Shown in pieces: positions 16,440 through 24,718 of a DNA stretch of 33,319 nt. The translations under genes were made by a program, and so were the position numbers. Where the stretch lies: NCBI GenBank assembly GCA_937892255.1, contig CALAUL010000065.1, positions 1-33,319 of the forward strand, read 5' to 3'. Position 1 is the first letter of the stretch; each line of letters opens with the position of its first letter. The DNA comes from an uncultured Bacteroidales bacterium (lineage in GTDB: Bacteria > Bacteroidota > Bacteroidia > Bacteroidales > Marinilabiliaceae). The notes beneath the pieces are model-generated. The model did not search any database, had not been told where the DNA came from, and saw nothing but the letters and a program-made list of their open reading frames with translations.

Positions 16440-17642
16440 CTATTCCTCGTATTCTTCGTAAAGAAAATCGTTATAGGGGAATCGTTGTACATGTATTTTC
16501 TTTACCTCTTCGTAGACCGTCTTACGCAACTCTTCGAAGTTCAGTTTTTCTCGTGCCGATATGAATACACATTTTTTCCCTTTTGCCATCCATGACTGCT
16601 TCAAGTCGTCGAGAGAGAAGTTCTCTCTTGTCTTAGGTGTGAGGTCGTCTTCATCTTTCGGGGTATAATTGAATGCGTCTACTTTGTTGAAAATTATCAC
16701 CGTTGGTTTCTCTCTGTTGTCGAGTTCGTGTATTGTTTTGTCTACTACTTCTATTTGCTGCTCAAAGGCCGGATGCGATATGTCTACGACATGCAGTAAC
16801 AAGTCGGCTTCGCGAACTTCGTCGAGTGTAGATTTGAATGATTCGATAAGGTTTGTCGGTAGTTTTCGAATAAATCCTACTGTATCGGCCATGAGAAAAG
16901 GCAGGTTGCCTACGACAACTTTTCGCACTGTGGTATCAAGTGTCGCAAAGAGCTTGTTTTCAGCGAATACGTTGCTTTTACTCAATGTGTTCATAAGTGT
17001 GGATTTGCCCACGTTGGTATATCCGACGAGTGCCACACGTACAAGTTTCCCTCTGTTTTGACGTTGTGTGTTCATCTGTCGGTCGATGTGTTTGAGTTCT
17101 TCTTTGAGCAACGATATACGTTCAAGTATTATGCGGCGGTCTGTTTCTATCTGTTTTTCTCCTGTTCCACGCATGCCTATACCACCTTTCTGTCGGTCAA
17201 GGTGTGTCCACATTCGGGTAAGACGTGGCAGAAGGTATTGATATTGTGCCAGTTCGACCTGAGTCTTGGCGTGAGCTGTGCGCGCACGACTTGCAAAGAT
17301 ATCTAATATAAGCAGTGTACGGTCGAGCACTTTAGCATCAAGAGCTTGTTCCAAATTCTTCTGTTGCGAGGGTGATAGTTCATCATCAAAGATGACTGTT
17401 TCTATCTCGTTTTCTTCTAAATATTCTTTTATTTCGTTTAGTTTGCCGGTGCCGACATAGGTACGAGAGTCGGGTACTTGAAGGTTTTGGGTAAAGGTGG
17501 CTACAGACTCGGCTCCTGCGGTCTCGGCGAGGAAGGCAAGTTCATCGAGATAGTCGTTTACTTGTTGCATTGATACCTGAGGTGTCTTGACGCCTACGAG
17601 TACTACTTTTTCCAAGTCCTTTTCTATTTTCTTTTCTATCAT
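16440..17642 (-). CDS. hflX: Ribosome-associated GTPase HflX
   Basis: HflX binds the 50S subunit and splits stalled ribosomes under stress. The 400-aa protein has the HflX N-terminal domain, the family signature GGIGMRGTGEKQIETDRR (153-170), a coiled linker, and a GTPase domain with G1 GYTNVGKST at 207-215, G3 DTVGF at 253-257, G4 NKVD at 319-322 and G5 ISA at 361-363. The C-terminus ends in an acidic EEYEE. It is apparently monocistronic, with a terminator of the upstream lipoprotein gene lying before it. A TATTTTTG box at 17694-17701 overlaps that terminator's tail and could be its promoter. Confidence 0.96.
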   Translation of the reverse strand: MIEKKIEKDLEKVVLVGVKTPQVSMQQVNDYLDELAFLAETAGAESVATFTQNLQVPDSRTYVGTGKLNEIKEYLEENEIETVIFDDELSPSQQKNLEQALDAKVLDRTLLILDIFASRARTAHAKTQVELAQYQYLLPRLTRMWTHLDRQKGGIGMRGTGEKQIETDRRIILERISLLKEELKHIDRQMNTQRQNRGKLVRVALVGYTNVGKSTLMNTLSKSNVFAENKLFATLDTTVRKVVVGNLPFLMADTVGFIRKLPTNLIESFKSTLDEVREADLLLHVVDISHPAFEQQIEVVDKTIHELDNREKPTVIIFNKVDAFNYTPKDEDDLTPKTRENFSLDDLKQSWMAKGKKCVFISAREKLNFEELRKTVYEEVKKIHVQRFPYNDFLYEEYEE

Positions 17643-17693
17643 GTCGGCTTGTTTTGATTTGGTTTCAGTCGAGTCTTTGATTTATATAAGTGT

Positions 17694-17701
17694 CAAAAAT
17701 A
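17694..17701 (-). promoter_or_regulatory. Weak candidate -7 box for hflX (TATTTTTG)
   Basis: The match to TAnnTTTG is exact and it lies 51 bases before the hflX ATG, but the T-rich tail of a terminator would give such a match easily and no -33 element is visible. Confidence 0.25.
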
Positions 17702-17735
17702 AAAGATGTATCTCGTGTGTGGGAGATACATCTTT
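17702..17735 (-). terminator. Intrinsic terminator after the lipoprotein gene
   Basis: AAAGATGTATCTC and GAGATACATCTTT form a perfect 13-bp stem with an 8-base loop. On the minus strand it is followed by a T-rich tail (TATTTTTG). It stands 32 bases after the stop of the 17768-18574 gene. Confidence 0.88.
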
Positions 17736-17767
17736 ATATGTTGTCTGTCAAATGTTCTGATAAGTCA

Positions 17768-18574
17768 TTAGAATGCTACAATAGAGCTACGTACTTCCAT
17801 TGCGGCATCTCTGATGGCGTTTATTTGGCTTTCAGAAATGCTGCTTTCGTCAACGGTAGAGTAGATGTGATACAAAGGCAAAAGAGATGTCTTTACAGCC
17901 AAGACTCCTTCGTCGTTGCGGTATTCGTTTAGGAGCTCCATGAGTTTCATCAGAGGCTCTTTCTGAGAGAGAATAATCTTTACAATTTCCTTGTTTTCAA
18001 ATGTAAATTCAGAAATGTTTGTTGATATGTAAAGGCCTTCTATCCATGAGCCTGCAACGATGAGTATCGATACCGGACCACGGTCGTTTTGATTAAGATA
18101 TTCGTATGAATCATAGAACGTGTCAGTGATGAGCTTTGTGAGCTCTTCTTTGTTGTTTTCGTTGCTTTCCATCTTGCTGGGCAACTCTGGGTCTATGGCT
18201 TGAGTCATATCAAGAGCGTCAATAATTTTCTTAACAACGTCCATGTATTCTTTCACCATGACAGTTTGGTTGTAGGTATTTGCATAACAGAGGTCTGCTG
18301 AATATACACCGAGGTTGAGAGCTCGTTTGCTTTCTGTCATGTATTTATCGTAATTTTCTTTTGTGTTACATATTGTCGGCATGTAGGCAGCCTCTATACG
18401 GTTGAGCATTTCTGTCACTTCAAATGCTGTTGGCAATGGGTAAACGAATTCTCTTACCTCTTGCTCGACACTTTCTTTGCTTATTACTTCGGCGTTGCGC
18501 TTTTTGTCTGTTGCGCAGTTTGTCAATGCCAATATTGCCAAAGCGGCTGTTGCTATCATTACTGACTTTTTCAT
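17768..18574 (-). CDS. Putative lipoprotein of unknown function
   Basis: The 268-aa product starts MKKSVMIATAALAILALTNC, a lipoprotein-type signal with Cys20 as the likely lipidated residue. The -1 residue is Asn rather than the usual Gly/Ala/Ser, so lipidation is probable but not certain. The residues after the Cys (ATDKK) include an acidic and basic cluster. The rest is mostly helical (for example VTEMLNRIEAAYMPTI and VKKIIDALDMTQ) and has no motif I recognise. It has its own likely promoter (TACCTTTG, 18624-18631) and a strong terminator, so it is probably a single-gene unit. Role unknown; envelope location is inferred. Confidence 0.75.
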   Translation of the reverse strand: MKKSVMIATAALAILALTNCATDKKRNAEVISKESVEQEVREFVYPLPTAFEVTEMLNRIEAAYMPTICNTKENYDKYMTESKRALNLGVYSADLCYANTYNQTVMVKEYMDVVKKIIDALDMTQAIDPELPSKMESNENNKEELTKLITDTFYDSYEYLNQNDRGPVSILIVAGSWIEGLYISTNISEFTFENKEIVKIILSQKEPLMKLMELLNEYRNDEGVLAVKTSLLPLYHIYSTVDESSISESQINAIRDAAMEVRSSIVAF

Positions 18575-18623
18575 ACGTTTATGTATTTCTGTTTTATTCG
18601 GTTTGTATCTTTTTCTGACTTTG

Positions 18624-18631
18624 CAAAGGTA
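18624..18631 (-). promoter_or_regulatory. -7 box TACCTTTG upstream of the lipoprotein gene
   Basis: An exact TAnnTTTG match followed by GC, 49 bases before the ATG at 18574. The TTTG seen upstream is only 9 bases away, too near for a -33 element. Confidence 0.5.
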
Positions 18632-18656
18632 CTAATTCTGCAAATATTTTGTTATT

Positions 18657-20003
18657 TTACAATAGACTTTTTTTGGTGAATTCTATTCCTAATACCGATA
18701 CATCATCAAAGATAAGTCCTTCGTCTTTGTTGCTTGTCACCATATCTTTGATGCTCTGTATGGTATCTTCTATATGCTCTGTTTCTCTCAATATCTTTTT
18801 CAATTGCTCAAACGAACTTTGCACTCTGTTGCCTTGATCGACTTCTACAAGGCCATCGGTAAATGCTATGAGTTTTGAGCCTTTGCTTATTTTTATTTTT
18901 CCCACTTCCAAGCCCGGTATTGTGTCAAGCATTCCCAGTCCTATACATCCGCGTTCGAGTTCTACCATTTCATTTTTTCTCTCGTTCCATACGATAGGAG
19001 GCAAATGTCCGGCGTTGATATAACTCAGTCTGCCGGTGATGGTATTATAGCGACCGATGAAAAGCGTTATAAACTTATCGTATGTGGTATTCTGGCTCAC
19101 ACGCTTGTTAAGTTCTGCAGTCAGTTTCTTGAGCGAAATACGAGAAGAGAACAGGGCTCTCACCATCGCTTGAAAGTTCGACATTAGGATAGCTGCGCCT
19201 ATTCCCTTTCCTGATACATCGGCGATACAGAATCCTATCGAGTGTCGAGATAATCGAATGACATCATAGTAATCTCCTCCCACTTCAAGATGTGGATAGT
19301 AGAGTGACTTTATGTTGACATACGATGATGGAATAAGTTCGTCATTTGAAGGGACAAGGTTTTGCTGTACTCCTTGCGCTATTTCGAGCTCTTTTTTTAT
19401 GGTCTCCTGATGAATGAGCTTTTGTTGCATCTTCTTGTTCTGAATGAACACGATGATGAGGTTGGAGAGTATCTGTATGAATTTCAGATTACGTATCGTA
19501 GGAGAAATGCCGTCTTCTATATCGTTGTCGCCTACAAGGACATATCCCGTGATTCTGTAGTTGTGATATAACGGAAGGACAGCATCAAATCCATCGAGAT
19601 TTTGATTTTCCTCAAAGCCCAATGTGGTTATTTTCTTGATGTGTGTCAAGTCATGCTCTACATCAATATTGCTCTCTTGTTCGTGCAACACGCCACACGA
19701 AAGGATTACGTTCCATTTGTCATCGTCAAGAGTGTACACCAATATCTTACTCACTCCAAGGTCTTCCTTCATCAGTGTCTCAAACTCCTGCATCAGGTCC
19801 TCTATGGAATGGTCTTCGTTGATGGTCTGCGCAACATCCAACAACAAGTTTAGTTTCTCTTTGTAGAGCCTTACTATGTTACCTGTTCTAAGGTCTTCCA
19901 TTATAATGTTTCCGTCGTGTTTGGTTGGCGCAAGATAATGTTTTTTATTGAGAATGTGCTTAGAAGGTGTTTTATTTTTATTCCGAATGTCTATTACAGC
20001 CAT
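18657..20003 (-). CDS. GAF-SpoIIE (PP2C-type) serine phosphatase
   Basis: This 448-aa protein resembles RsbU-type phosphatases that remove phosphate from anti-sigma-antagonist (STAS) proteins. Residues about 50-190 read as a GAF-like sensor domain, residues 190-215 as a coiled linker, and 235-442 as the SpoIIE catalytic domain. Metal-binding acidic residues are visible: Asp244 in VGGDYYDV, Asp262 in IADVSGKGIGAA, Asp383 in AFTDGLVEV and Asp433/434 in FDDVSVLGI. No membrane segment or HAMP domain is present, so a cytosolic sensor is likely. An alternative start is the ATG at 19901 (MEDLRTGN), which would drop 34 basic residues. No sigma factor, anti-sigma factor or STAS gene is adjacent; a STAS-like gene lies at 29.7 kb. 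Confidence 0.9.
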   Translation of the reverse strand: MAVIDIRNKNKTPSKHILNKKHYLAPTKHDGNIIMEDLRTGNIVRLYKEKLNLLLDVAQTINEDHSIEDLMQEFETLMKEDLGVSKILVYTLDDDKWNVILSCGVLHEQESNIDVEHDLTHIKKITTLGFEENQNLDGFDAVLPLYHNYRITGYVLVGDNDIEDGISPTIRNLKFIQILSNLIIVFIQNKKMQQKLIHQETIKKELEIAQGVQQNLVPSNDELIPSSYVNIKSLYYPHLEVGGDYYDVIRLSRHSIGFCIADVSGKGIGAAILMSNFQAMVRALFSSRISLKKLTAELNKRVSQNTTYDKFITLFIGRYNTITGRLSYINAGHLPPIVWNERKNEMVELERGCIGLGMLDTIPGLEVGKIKISKGSKLIAFTDGLVEVDQGNRVQSSFEQLKKILRETEHIEDTIQSIKDMVTSNKDEGLIFDDVSVLGIEFTKKSLL

Positions 20004-20041
20004 AAAGGAGGTCGTTTTGGCTTGTTTAGGATAGATCTTCG

Positions 20042-20049
20042 TAAATGTA
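20042..20049 (-). promoter_or_regulatory. Weak candidate -7 box for the SpoIIE phosphatase gene (TACATTTA)
   Basis: It differs from TAnnTTTG at one base, has TTTC 19 bases upstream, and lies 38 bases before the ATG at 20003. It overlaps the region just after the efp terminator. Confidence 0.25.
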
Positions 20050-20071
20050 TGCTGTGTATTCTTTAAATGAA

Positions 20072-20102
20072 ACGACAGACGTAAAGGATATACGTCTGTC
20101 GT
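20072..20102 (-). terminator. Intrinsic terminator of efp
   Basis: ACGACAGACGTA and TACGTCTGTCGT form a perfect 12-bp stem with a 7-base loop, 21 bases after the efp stop. The following tail (TTCATTTAAAG) is only moderately T-rich. Confidence 0.75.
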
Positions 20103-20123
20103 CAGTATGTGTCAATTTTGCTA

Positions 20124-20690
20124 TTATTTTATACGCTCTACGTATGACTTGTCGCGTGTGTCAACCTTGATTTTGTCGCCTTGGTTAACGAATAGAGGAA
20201 CCATTATTGTGGCTCCGGTCTCTATTGTTGCAGGTTTGAGAGAGTTTGTCGACGATGTATCTCCACGAACTCCCGGCTCTGTGTATGTGATTTCGTACGT
20301 CATGAATGCTGGCATGTCGACTGCAAGTACCGTCTCCGTTTCTGCATGTACAACGACTTCTACTGATTCGCCTTCTTTCAGAAGTTCAGGAGATGAGAGC
20401 AACGATTCGTCGATAGGAATTTGTTCGTATGTCTCGTTGTTCATGAAGTTGTAACCCATGTCATCTTTGTAGAGATACTGGTATGGACGACGCTCTACGC
20501 GTGCTTCTTCGACGCGAACACCAGAGTTGAATGTGTTCTCGATAACTTTTCCTGTCTTTACGTTCTTGAGCTTCGTACGAACGAATGCCGGACCTTTACC
20601 TGGTTTCACGTGCAAGAACTCAACTATGAAATACAACTGTCCGTTGTATTCGATACACATGCCATTGCGAAAATCTGCTGTAGTAGCCAT
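20124..20690 (-). CDS. efp: Translation elongation factor P
   Basis: EF-P enters the ribosome E site and relieves stalling at proline runs. The 188-aa product has the three beta-barrel domains of the family: an N-terminal KOW-like domain with the tip loop HVKPGKGPAFVRTKLKN, a middle domain with NFMNNETYEQI, and a C-terminal domain with the signature block AFMTYEITYTEPGVRGDTSS. The residue at the loop tip is Lys32 (PGKG), the position modified in species with EpmA-type enzymes; no modifying enzyme is encoded nearby. It has its own promoter and terminator and appears monocistronic. Confidence 0.98.
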   Translation of the reverse strand: MATTADFRNGMCIEYNGQLYFIVEFLHVKPGKGPAFVRTKLKNVKTGKVIENTFNSGVRVEEARVERRPYQYLYKDDMGYNFMNNETYEQIPIDESLLSSPELLKEGESVEVVVHAETETVLAVDMPAFMTYEITYTEPGVRGDTSSTNSLKPATIETGATIMVPLFVNQGDKIKVDTRDKSYVERIK

Positions 20691-20731
20691 TATGCTTTTT
20701 TAATTTATGTTATTAATTTCTTTCAACGGGG

Positions 20732-20761
20732 CAAAAATAGTAAATATTATTAATTTTCAAC
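20732..20761 (-). promoter_or_regulatory. Promoter of efp (GTTG-N18-TATTTTTG)
   Basis: TATTTTTG (20732-20739) is an exact -7 box with GTTG-type -33 sequence (TTG at 20758-20760) 18 bases upstream, 41 bases before the efp ATG. Confidence 0.7.
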
Positions 20762-20944
20762 TACATCATCATGACAATAAATTCACAATCATTTGAAATG
20801 TGCGTGTATTATTATGGTGTTGTTTTGTTCTCACAGAATCTTAACCTTCTCTACTTTCGCTTTTGTAAGGATTGCTCTTTTCATGCATTTTGAACAAATA
20901 TTTCACGAAGAAGTCTTCTTTCCTAAAAGTTAGGTTTTCCTATT
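20762..20944. other. Non-coding gap between efp promoter and hppA terminator
   Basis: No ORF or RNA gene that I can support is present. A small CCTAA-AAG-TTAGG hairpin occurs near 20923-20935 but has no T-run. This forms part of the 374-bp gap between efp and hppA. Confidence 0.5.
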
Positions 20945-21023
20945 AAAAAAAGCATTAGACTCCGACATTAAAGACTCCCGAAAAGAGTCATTTCTTCTCG
21001 GGAGTCTGAATCCATATGCTTTT
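20945..21023 (-). terminator. Terminator of hppA with two competing stems
   Basis: The main stem is AGACTCCCGA (20972-20981) with TCGGGAGTCT (20998-21007). A second stem can use AGACTCC at 20957-20963 against the same GGAGTCT (21001-21007), extended by AAAAGCAT (20948-20955) with ATGCTTTT (21016-21023). On the minus strand the T-run (complement of A 20945-20951) follows the second stem. The hppA stop is 42 bases upstream. Confidence 0.75.
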
Positions 21024-21064
21024 CTAATATTTTATCTACATGGACAAGTATCTTCTATGAGGAA

Positions 21065-23362
21065 TTAGAACAATGCGTATGTCAGTGTAAGACCTGCCAT
21101 TACCACGGCTACCATCGACATAAGTTTAATGAGAATGTTGAGAGAAGGTCCCGATGTATCCTTAAATGGGTCACCTACAGTATCACCTACAACAGCTGCC
21201 TTATGTGAATCTGAACCTTTGCCGCCATAGTTGCCTTTCTCTATATACTTCTTAGCGTTGTCCCATGCGCCACCAGCATTATTGAGCATGATAGCAAGGG
21301 TAAACCCTGCTGTCAAACCACCGCCCAAAAGGCCTATAACTCCAGCTACACCAAAGAGCAAGCCCACAGCTACCGGAACGATAATAGCTAAAAGTGACGG
21401 AACAACCATCTCGTGCTGAGCTCCCTTTGTCGAAATCTCTACACAACGAGCATAATCAGGCGTTCCTGTACCATCCATGATGCCTACTATCTCACGGAAC
21501 TGACGACGTACCTCATCTACCATCTTACCTGCTGCACGCCCTACAGCTTTCATACTCATTGCACAGAAGAGGAATGCCATCATAGCTCCGATGAACAAGC
21601 CGCCAAGCAACATAGGATTAAAGAGCGAAAGGTCAAAAGCCATAACAAAATCCTTTATCTCTGCGTCTGCCAATGCTATAGCACCTTCTGGGATATTCTG
21701 AGCTTTATCAGTATAGAATATTGTATCTCCTATCTGCTTTAAACCATCGCCACCATTGGCAAGTTTAACAAGCCATAGACGTATCTCTTCCATATATGCT
21801 GCCAAGAGAGCCATAGCTGTAAGAGCAGCCGAACCTATAGCAAAACCCTTACCTGTTGCAGCTGTGGTATTACCAAGCATATCAAGAGCATCTGTACGTT
21901 GACGTACCTCTTCTGGCAAGTGTGCCATCTCTGCGTTACCTCCTGCATTATCTGCTATAGGACCAAAAGCATCTGTAGCAAGTGTCACTCCAAGTGTTGA
22001 AAGCATACCTACTGCAGCAAAACCAATACCGTAAACACCCATAGCAAAGTTGTCCATACCACCTGATGAGACAAAGGCAATAATGATACCAGCTGCAATA
22101 ACCACAACAGGCAACCATGTACTGTACATACCTACTGCTATACCTTCGATGATTGTAGTTGCCGAACCTTGTTCTGTCTGTTTGGCAATACCTCGTGTAG
22201 GCTTATACTCATCAGAAGTAAAGAACTCTGTACCTTGACCTATAATGACACCTGCTACAAGACCAGCAATAACAGAACCAAAGATACCCCATGTCACCCA
22301 ACCTATACTAGCCATTACTGCCATAGCTACAAGTATCAATGCTGAGCTACCTCCTGTACCGAGCAAGAGAGCATTAAGAAGATTCTTTTGTGTTGCACCT
22401 TCCTTAGTACGAACTGCAAATATACCTATGATAGACAATATAGTACCTATAGCAGCCACCAACATAGGCGCCATCACCAACGTCATTTGCGTCATTCCTT
22501 CTGGAAGGACTACAGCCGGAACAGCTGCACCAAGAGCGGCTGTTGCCAATATCGAACCACAATATGACTCATAGAGGTCTGCTCCCATGCCGGCAACATC
22601 TCCCACATTGTCGCCCACGTTATCTGCAATCGTAGCAGGGTTACGAGGGTCATCTTCCGGAATACCGGCCTCTACCTTACCAACAAGGTCTGCGCCAACG
22701 TCTGCTGCTTTAGTAAAGATACCGCCACCAACACGAGCAAAGAGTGCCTGAGTAGAAGCTCCCATACCAAAGGTAAGCATAGTCGCCGTTATTTCAATCA
22801 TCTTAGTGCGTTCATCTGTTCCGGCGTGTACCAAATCAAGACCAAGGAAAGAAAGACCATTCTGCATGTTTTCAGGCGTAAAAACAAGGTTGTTGAGAAT
22901 CCAGAACCATGCCGCAATATCCAAAAGACCGAATCCAACAACGACAAGTCCCATCACTGCTCCCGAACGGAATGCTATCTTGAGTCCGCCATTAAGAGAC
23001 TTTGTTGCACCTTGTGCGGTTCGAGCTGAAGCATTCGTTGCTGTCTTCATACCCAAATATCCACATAAACCAGAGAAGAAACCTCCGGTGAGGAACGCCA
23101 CAGGCACAAATGGATTCTGCACACCCATGTATGCTAATATCGTTAATAATACTACCAAAATAAGGAAGACCATAATTACCACCTTGTACTGACGACGCAA
23201 ATACGCCATTGCGCCTTCTCTCACAAATCCGGCAATCTCTGCCATACGTGGTGTACCTTCGCTATTTTTCATCATCTGGCCGTAAAAAAGCCATGCAAAG
23301 AAGAGGGCTATAACCGAACTGACGGGTATAATCCAAAAGAGCTGTTCTGCTGACATAGGCAT
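21065..23362 (-). CDS. hppA: Membrane-bound K+-dependent ion-pumping pyrophosphatase
   Basis: This 765-aa integral membrane protein with about 16 transmembrane helices hydrolyses pyrophosphate and pumps H+ and/or Na+ across the inner membrane. The substrate-site signature DVGADLVGK is at 221-229, followed by the acidic block EDDPRNPATIADNVGDNVGD. A second conserved site is DAFGPIADNAGGNAEMA (464-480). The sequence GNTTAATGKG (498-507) has Ala, not Lys, at the position that separates K+-dependent from K+-independent enzymes. The coupling ion cannot be settled by eye; related Bacteroides enzymes are known to carry Na+ and H+. The C-terminal part has DNAKKYIE and GDTVGDPFKDTSGPS. The gene stands alone with a terminator; upstream there is TAG, nine Ts and GC (23413-23426), a possible altered -7 box. 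Confidence 0.97.
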   Translation of the reverse strand: MPMSAEQLFWIIPVSSVIALFFAWLFYGQMMKNSEGTPRMAEIAGFVREGAMAYLRRQYKVVIMVFLILVVLLTILAYMGVQNPFVPVAFLTGGFFSGLCGYLGMKTATNASARTAQGATKSLNGGLKIAFRSGAVMGLVVVGFGLLDIAAWFWILNNLVFTPENMQNGLSFLGLDLVHAGTDERTKMIEITATMLTFGMGASTQALFARVGGGIFTKAADVGADLVGKVEAGIPEDDPRNPATIADNVGDNVGDVAGMGADLYESYCGSILATAALGAAVPAVVLPEGMTQMTLVMAPMLVAAIGTILSIIGIFAVRTKEGATQKNLLNALLLGTGGSSALILVAMAVMASIGWVTWGIFGSVIAGLVAGVIIGQGTEFFTSDEYKPTRGIAKQTEQGSATTIIEGIAVGMYSTWLPVVVIAAGIIIAFVSSGGMDNFAMGVYGIGFAAVGMLSTLGVTLATDAFGPIADNAGGNAEMAHLPEEVRQRTDALDMLGNTTAATGKGFAIGSAALTAMALLAAYMEEIRLWLVKLANGGDGLKQIGDTIFYTDKAQNIPEGAIALADAEIKDFVMAFDLSLFNPMLLGGLFIGAMMAFLFCAMSMKAVGRAAGKMVDEVRRQFREIVGIMDGTGTPDYARCVEISTKGAQHEMVVPSLLAIIVPVAVGLLFGVAGVIGLLGGGLTAGFTLAIMLNNAGGAWDNAKKYIEKGNYGGKGSDSHKAAVVGDTVGDPFKDTSGPSLNILIKLMSMVAVVMAGLTLTYALF

Positions 23363-23501
23363 TTCTTTTAGTATGTTAAAACTTCTTTAATGTTAAAATA
23401 ATGCTAAAAGAAGCAAAAAAAAACTACAAAACCAAATCTTTCCCAAAATATTTTGATTTAAGACACAAAAGATTTCTCTGCGTATAGTCTCATCACACCA
23501 T

Positions 23502-23534
23502 AAAAAAAAGAAGAAGTCATATTTGACTCCTTCT
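23502..23534 (-). terminator. Intrinsic terminator after tRNA-Gln(UUG)
   Basis: AGAAGAAGTCA and TGACTCCTTCT pair over 11 bp (one G-T) with a 4-base loop. On the minus strand eight Ts follow. It lies 10 bases after the tRNA. Confidence 0.9.
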
Positions 23535-23543
23535 AGTAACTTG

Positions 23544-23614
23544 TTGTCCCGGAGGGATTCGAACCCCCTCTAAGAGAACCAAAACCTCCTGTACTGCCAT
23601 TATACTACGGGACA
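23544..23614 (-). tRNA. tRNA-Gln (anticodon UUG)
   Basis: Read on the minus strand, the acceptor stem TGTCCCG pairs with CGGGACA. A short D-arm (GTA/TAC), an anticodon stem GGAGG/TCTCT around loop TTTTGGT (anticodon TTG), and a T-arm with GGTTCGAATCC complete the cloverleaf; base 73 is A. CCA is not encoded. It decodes CAA (and CAG by wobble). Confidence 0.95.
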
Positions 23615-23620
23615 AGCCTC

Positions 23621-23649
23621 AAAAAAAATAGATAACTCTTCGTTATCTA
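23621..23649 (-). terminator. Intrinsic terminator between the two tRNA-Gln genes
   Basis: TAGATAAC and GTTATCTA form a perfect 8-bp stem with a 5-base loop, followed on the minus strand by eight Ts. It fills almost all of the 39-base spacer between the tRNAs. Confidence 0.85.
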
Positions 23650-23653
23650 CTTG

Positions 23654-23724
23654 TTGTCCCGCAAGGATTCGAACCCTGACTAAAAGAACCAGAATCTTCT
23701 GTACTACCATTATACTACAGGACA
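23654..23724 (-). tRNA. tRNA-Gln (anticodon CUG)
   Basis: On the minus strand the acceptor stem TGTCCTG pairs with CGGGACA (one G-U pair). The anticodon stem GAAGA/TCTTT surrounds loop TTCTGGT, giving anticodon CTG, and the T-arm contains GGTTCGAATCC. It is closely similar to the UUG tRNA downstream, suggesting tandem duplication. CCA is not encoded. Confidence 0.95.
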
Positions 23725-23758
23725 ATTATGTACTCGCAAATCTTTCCGAATTGCACTG

Positions 23759-23789
23759 CAAAGATATATAGTTTTTTCTTAACTGCAAA
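23759..23789 (-). promoter_or_regulatory. Promoter of the tRNA-Gln pair (TTTG-N19-TATCTTTG)
   Basis: A perfect Bacteroidetes promoter on the minus strand: TTTG at 23786-23789, 19 bases, then TATCTTTG at 23759-23766, 34 bases before tRNA-Gln(CUG). It is the best promoter match in the window. Confidence 0.88.
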
Positions 23790-23816
23790 CAATTAATTCG
23801 AAAAAACTGCTCTACT

Positions 23817-24611
23817 TCAAAGTTTTTTCTTCTTAAACCCAACAAGATTATATATCACCGCAACGATTATTGCCGCCACCAATCCCGCTATAAATTTATA
23901 TATCAAATCATTATATCCTACAAGTTTATTGTACTCCGTTGTATTATGGAGATTGAAATAGTATTCTGTTATCAATTCCGATTTTTCGCTTTCTAAACGT
24001 TCTATCACAGAATTTATGCTCTCCGACATTGGCTTCAACATTGCAACTGGCAAGACATCTCGCTCCGCATCATCTTCCTGCATACAAGCCATGACTTCTC
24101 CTTTGTTTGCCAACGTCACTTTATATACAGGAACATACTTGTCTATTCTCTCTCCCGGATTACGTGTTATCTCGATGAGCGAAGTACGACGCTTTATTAC
24201 CTTCTTGTCATTTTTTGACATCTCTTCTGTTCGCTCTACAGCATTGTCGAGGTCTTTCGATGACTTCAACACATAAAAACCTGTTGGTTCTATCATCTTT
24301 GTGTCTATCACATAGTAACGTCCTTTATTCGCATCTATATCCGAGGCATAATGTGGTATGTCGTCTGCCGCCTCTCGTCCTGTGATGTCCGCAATTTTCG
24401 CATCTGACAGAGAAGCTTTGCCGTCCCACCATATCTTTGCGCTATAAGGGTCAAAAGTAAAATATGTTATAGCAAAAGCCATCATCATAACGCCTATAAA
24501 ACCGAGTTTCCTCCATGCTATGCTACCACTTTTATGTTTATTGATGAGTATTCGTGCCACCAAAGCTATCGCCGCTACTACAACAATCGCTAACAAAAGA
24601 TTTTTTTCCAT
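23817..24611 (-). CDS. Membrane protein of unknown function (264 aa)
   Basis: I do not recognise this family. Two hydrophobic segments lie at the N-terminus (residues about 5-23 and 36-55) and one at the C-terminus (about 236-257), followed by a basic tail FKKKKL. Between them is a polar region of about 180 residues, with TGFYVLKSSKDLDN and a helical stretch SINSVIERLESEKSEL. The topology suggests an inner-membrane protein with one large soluble domain. A promoter-like TTTG-N19-CAAATTTG lies 77 bases upstream. The tRNA-Gln promoter begins 28 bases after its stop. Confidence 0.75.
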   Translation of the reverse strand: MEKNLLLAIVVVAAIALVARILINKHKSGSIAWRKLGFIGVMMMAFAITYFTFDPYSAKIWWDGKASLSDAKIADITGREAADDIPHYASDIDANKGRYYVIDTKMIEPTGFYVLKSSKDLDNAVERTEEMSKNDKKVIKRRTSLIEITRNPGERIDKYVPVYKVTLANKGEVMACMQEDDAERDVLPVAMLKPMSESINSVIERLESEKSELITEYYFNLHNTTEYNKLVGYNDLIYKFIAGLVAAIIVAVIYNLVGFKKKKL

Positions 24612-24687
24612 AGTTGTTATTTTGTCTATTCTTTTATTTTTTACACCATTTTTCCCAATGACCGCATTATGTCATTGTTCTGCGTCG

Positions 24688-24718
24688 CAAATTTGAAGAT
24701 TTTACAGAAAACCGCAAA
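24688..24718 (-). promoter_or_regulatory. Probable promoter of the 23817-24611 gene
   Basis: TTTG at 24715-24718, 19 bases, then CAAATTTG at 24688-24695 on the minus strand. The -7 box has one mismatch to TAnnTTTG but spacing is exact. Confidence 0.5.

Noticed and set aside
22806..23192. 128-codon ORF antisense to hppA, and several others in 22050-22574
   Set aside because: Shadows of the strongly biased hppA codons.
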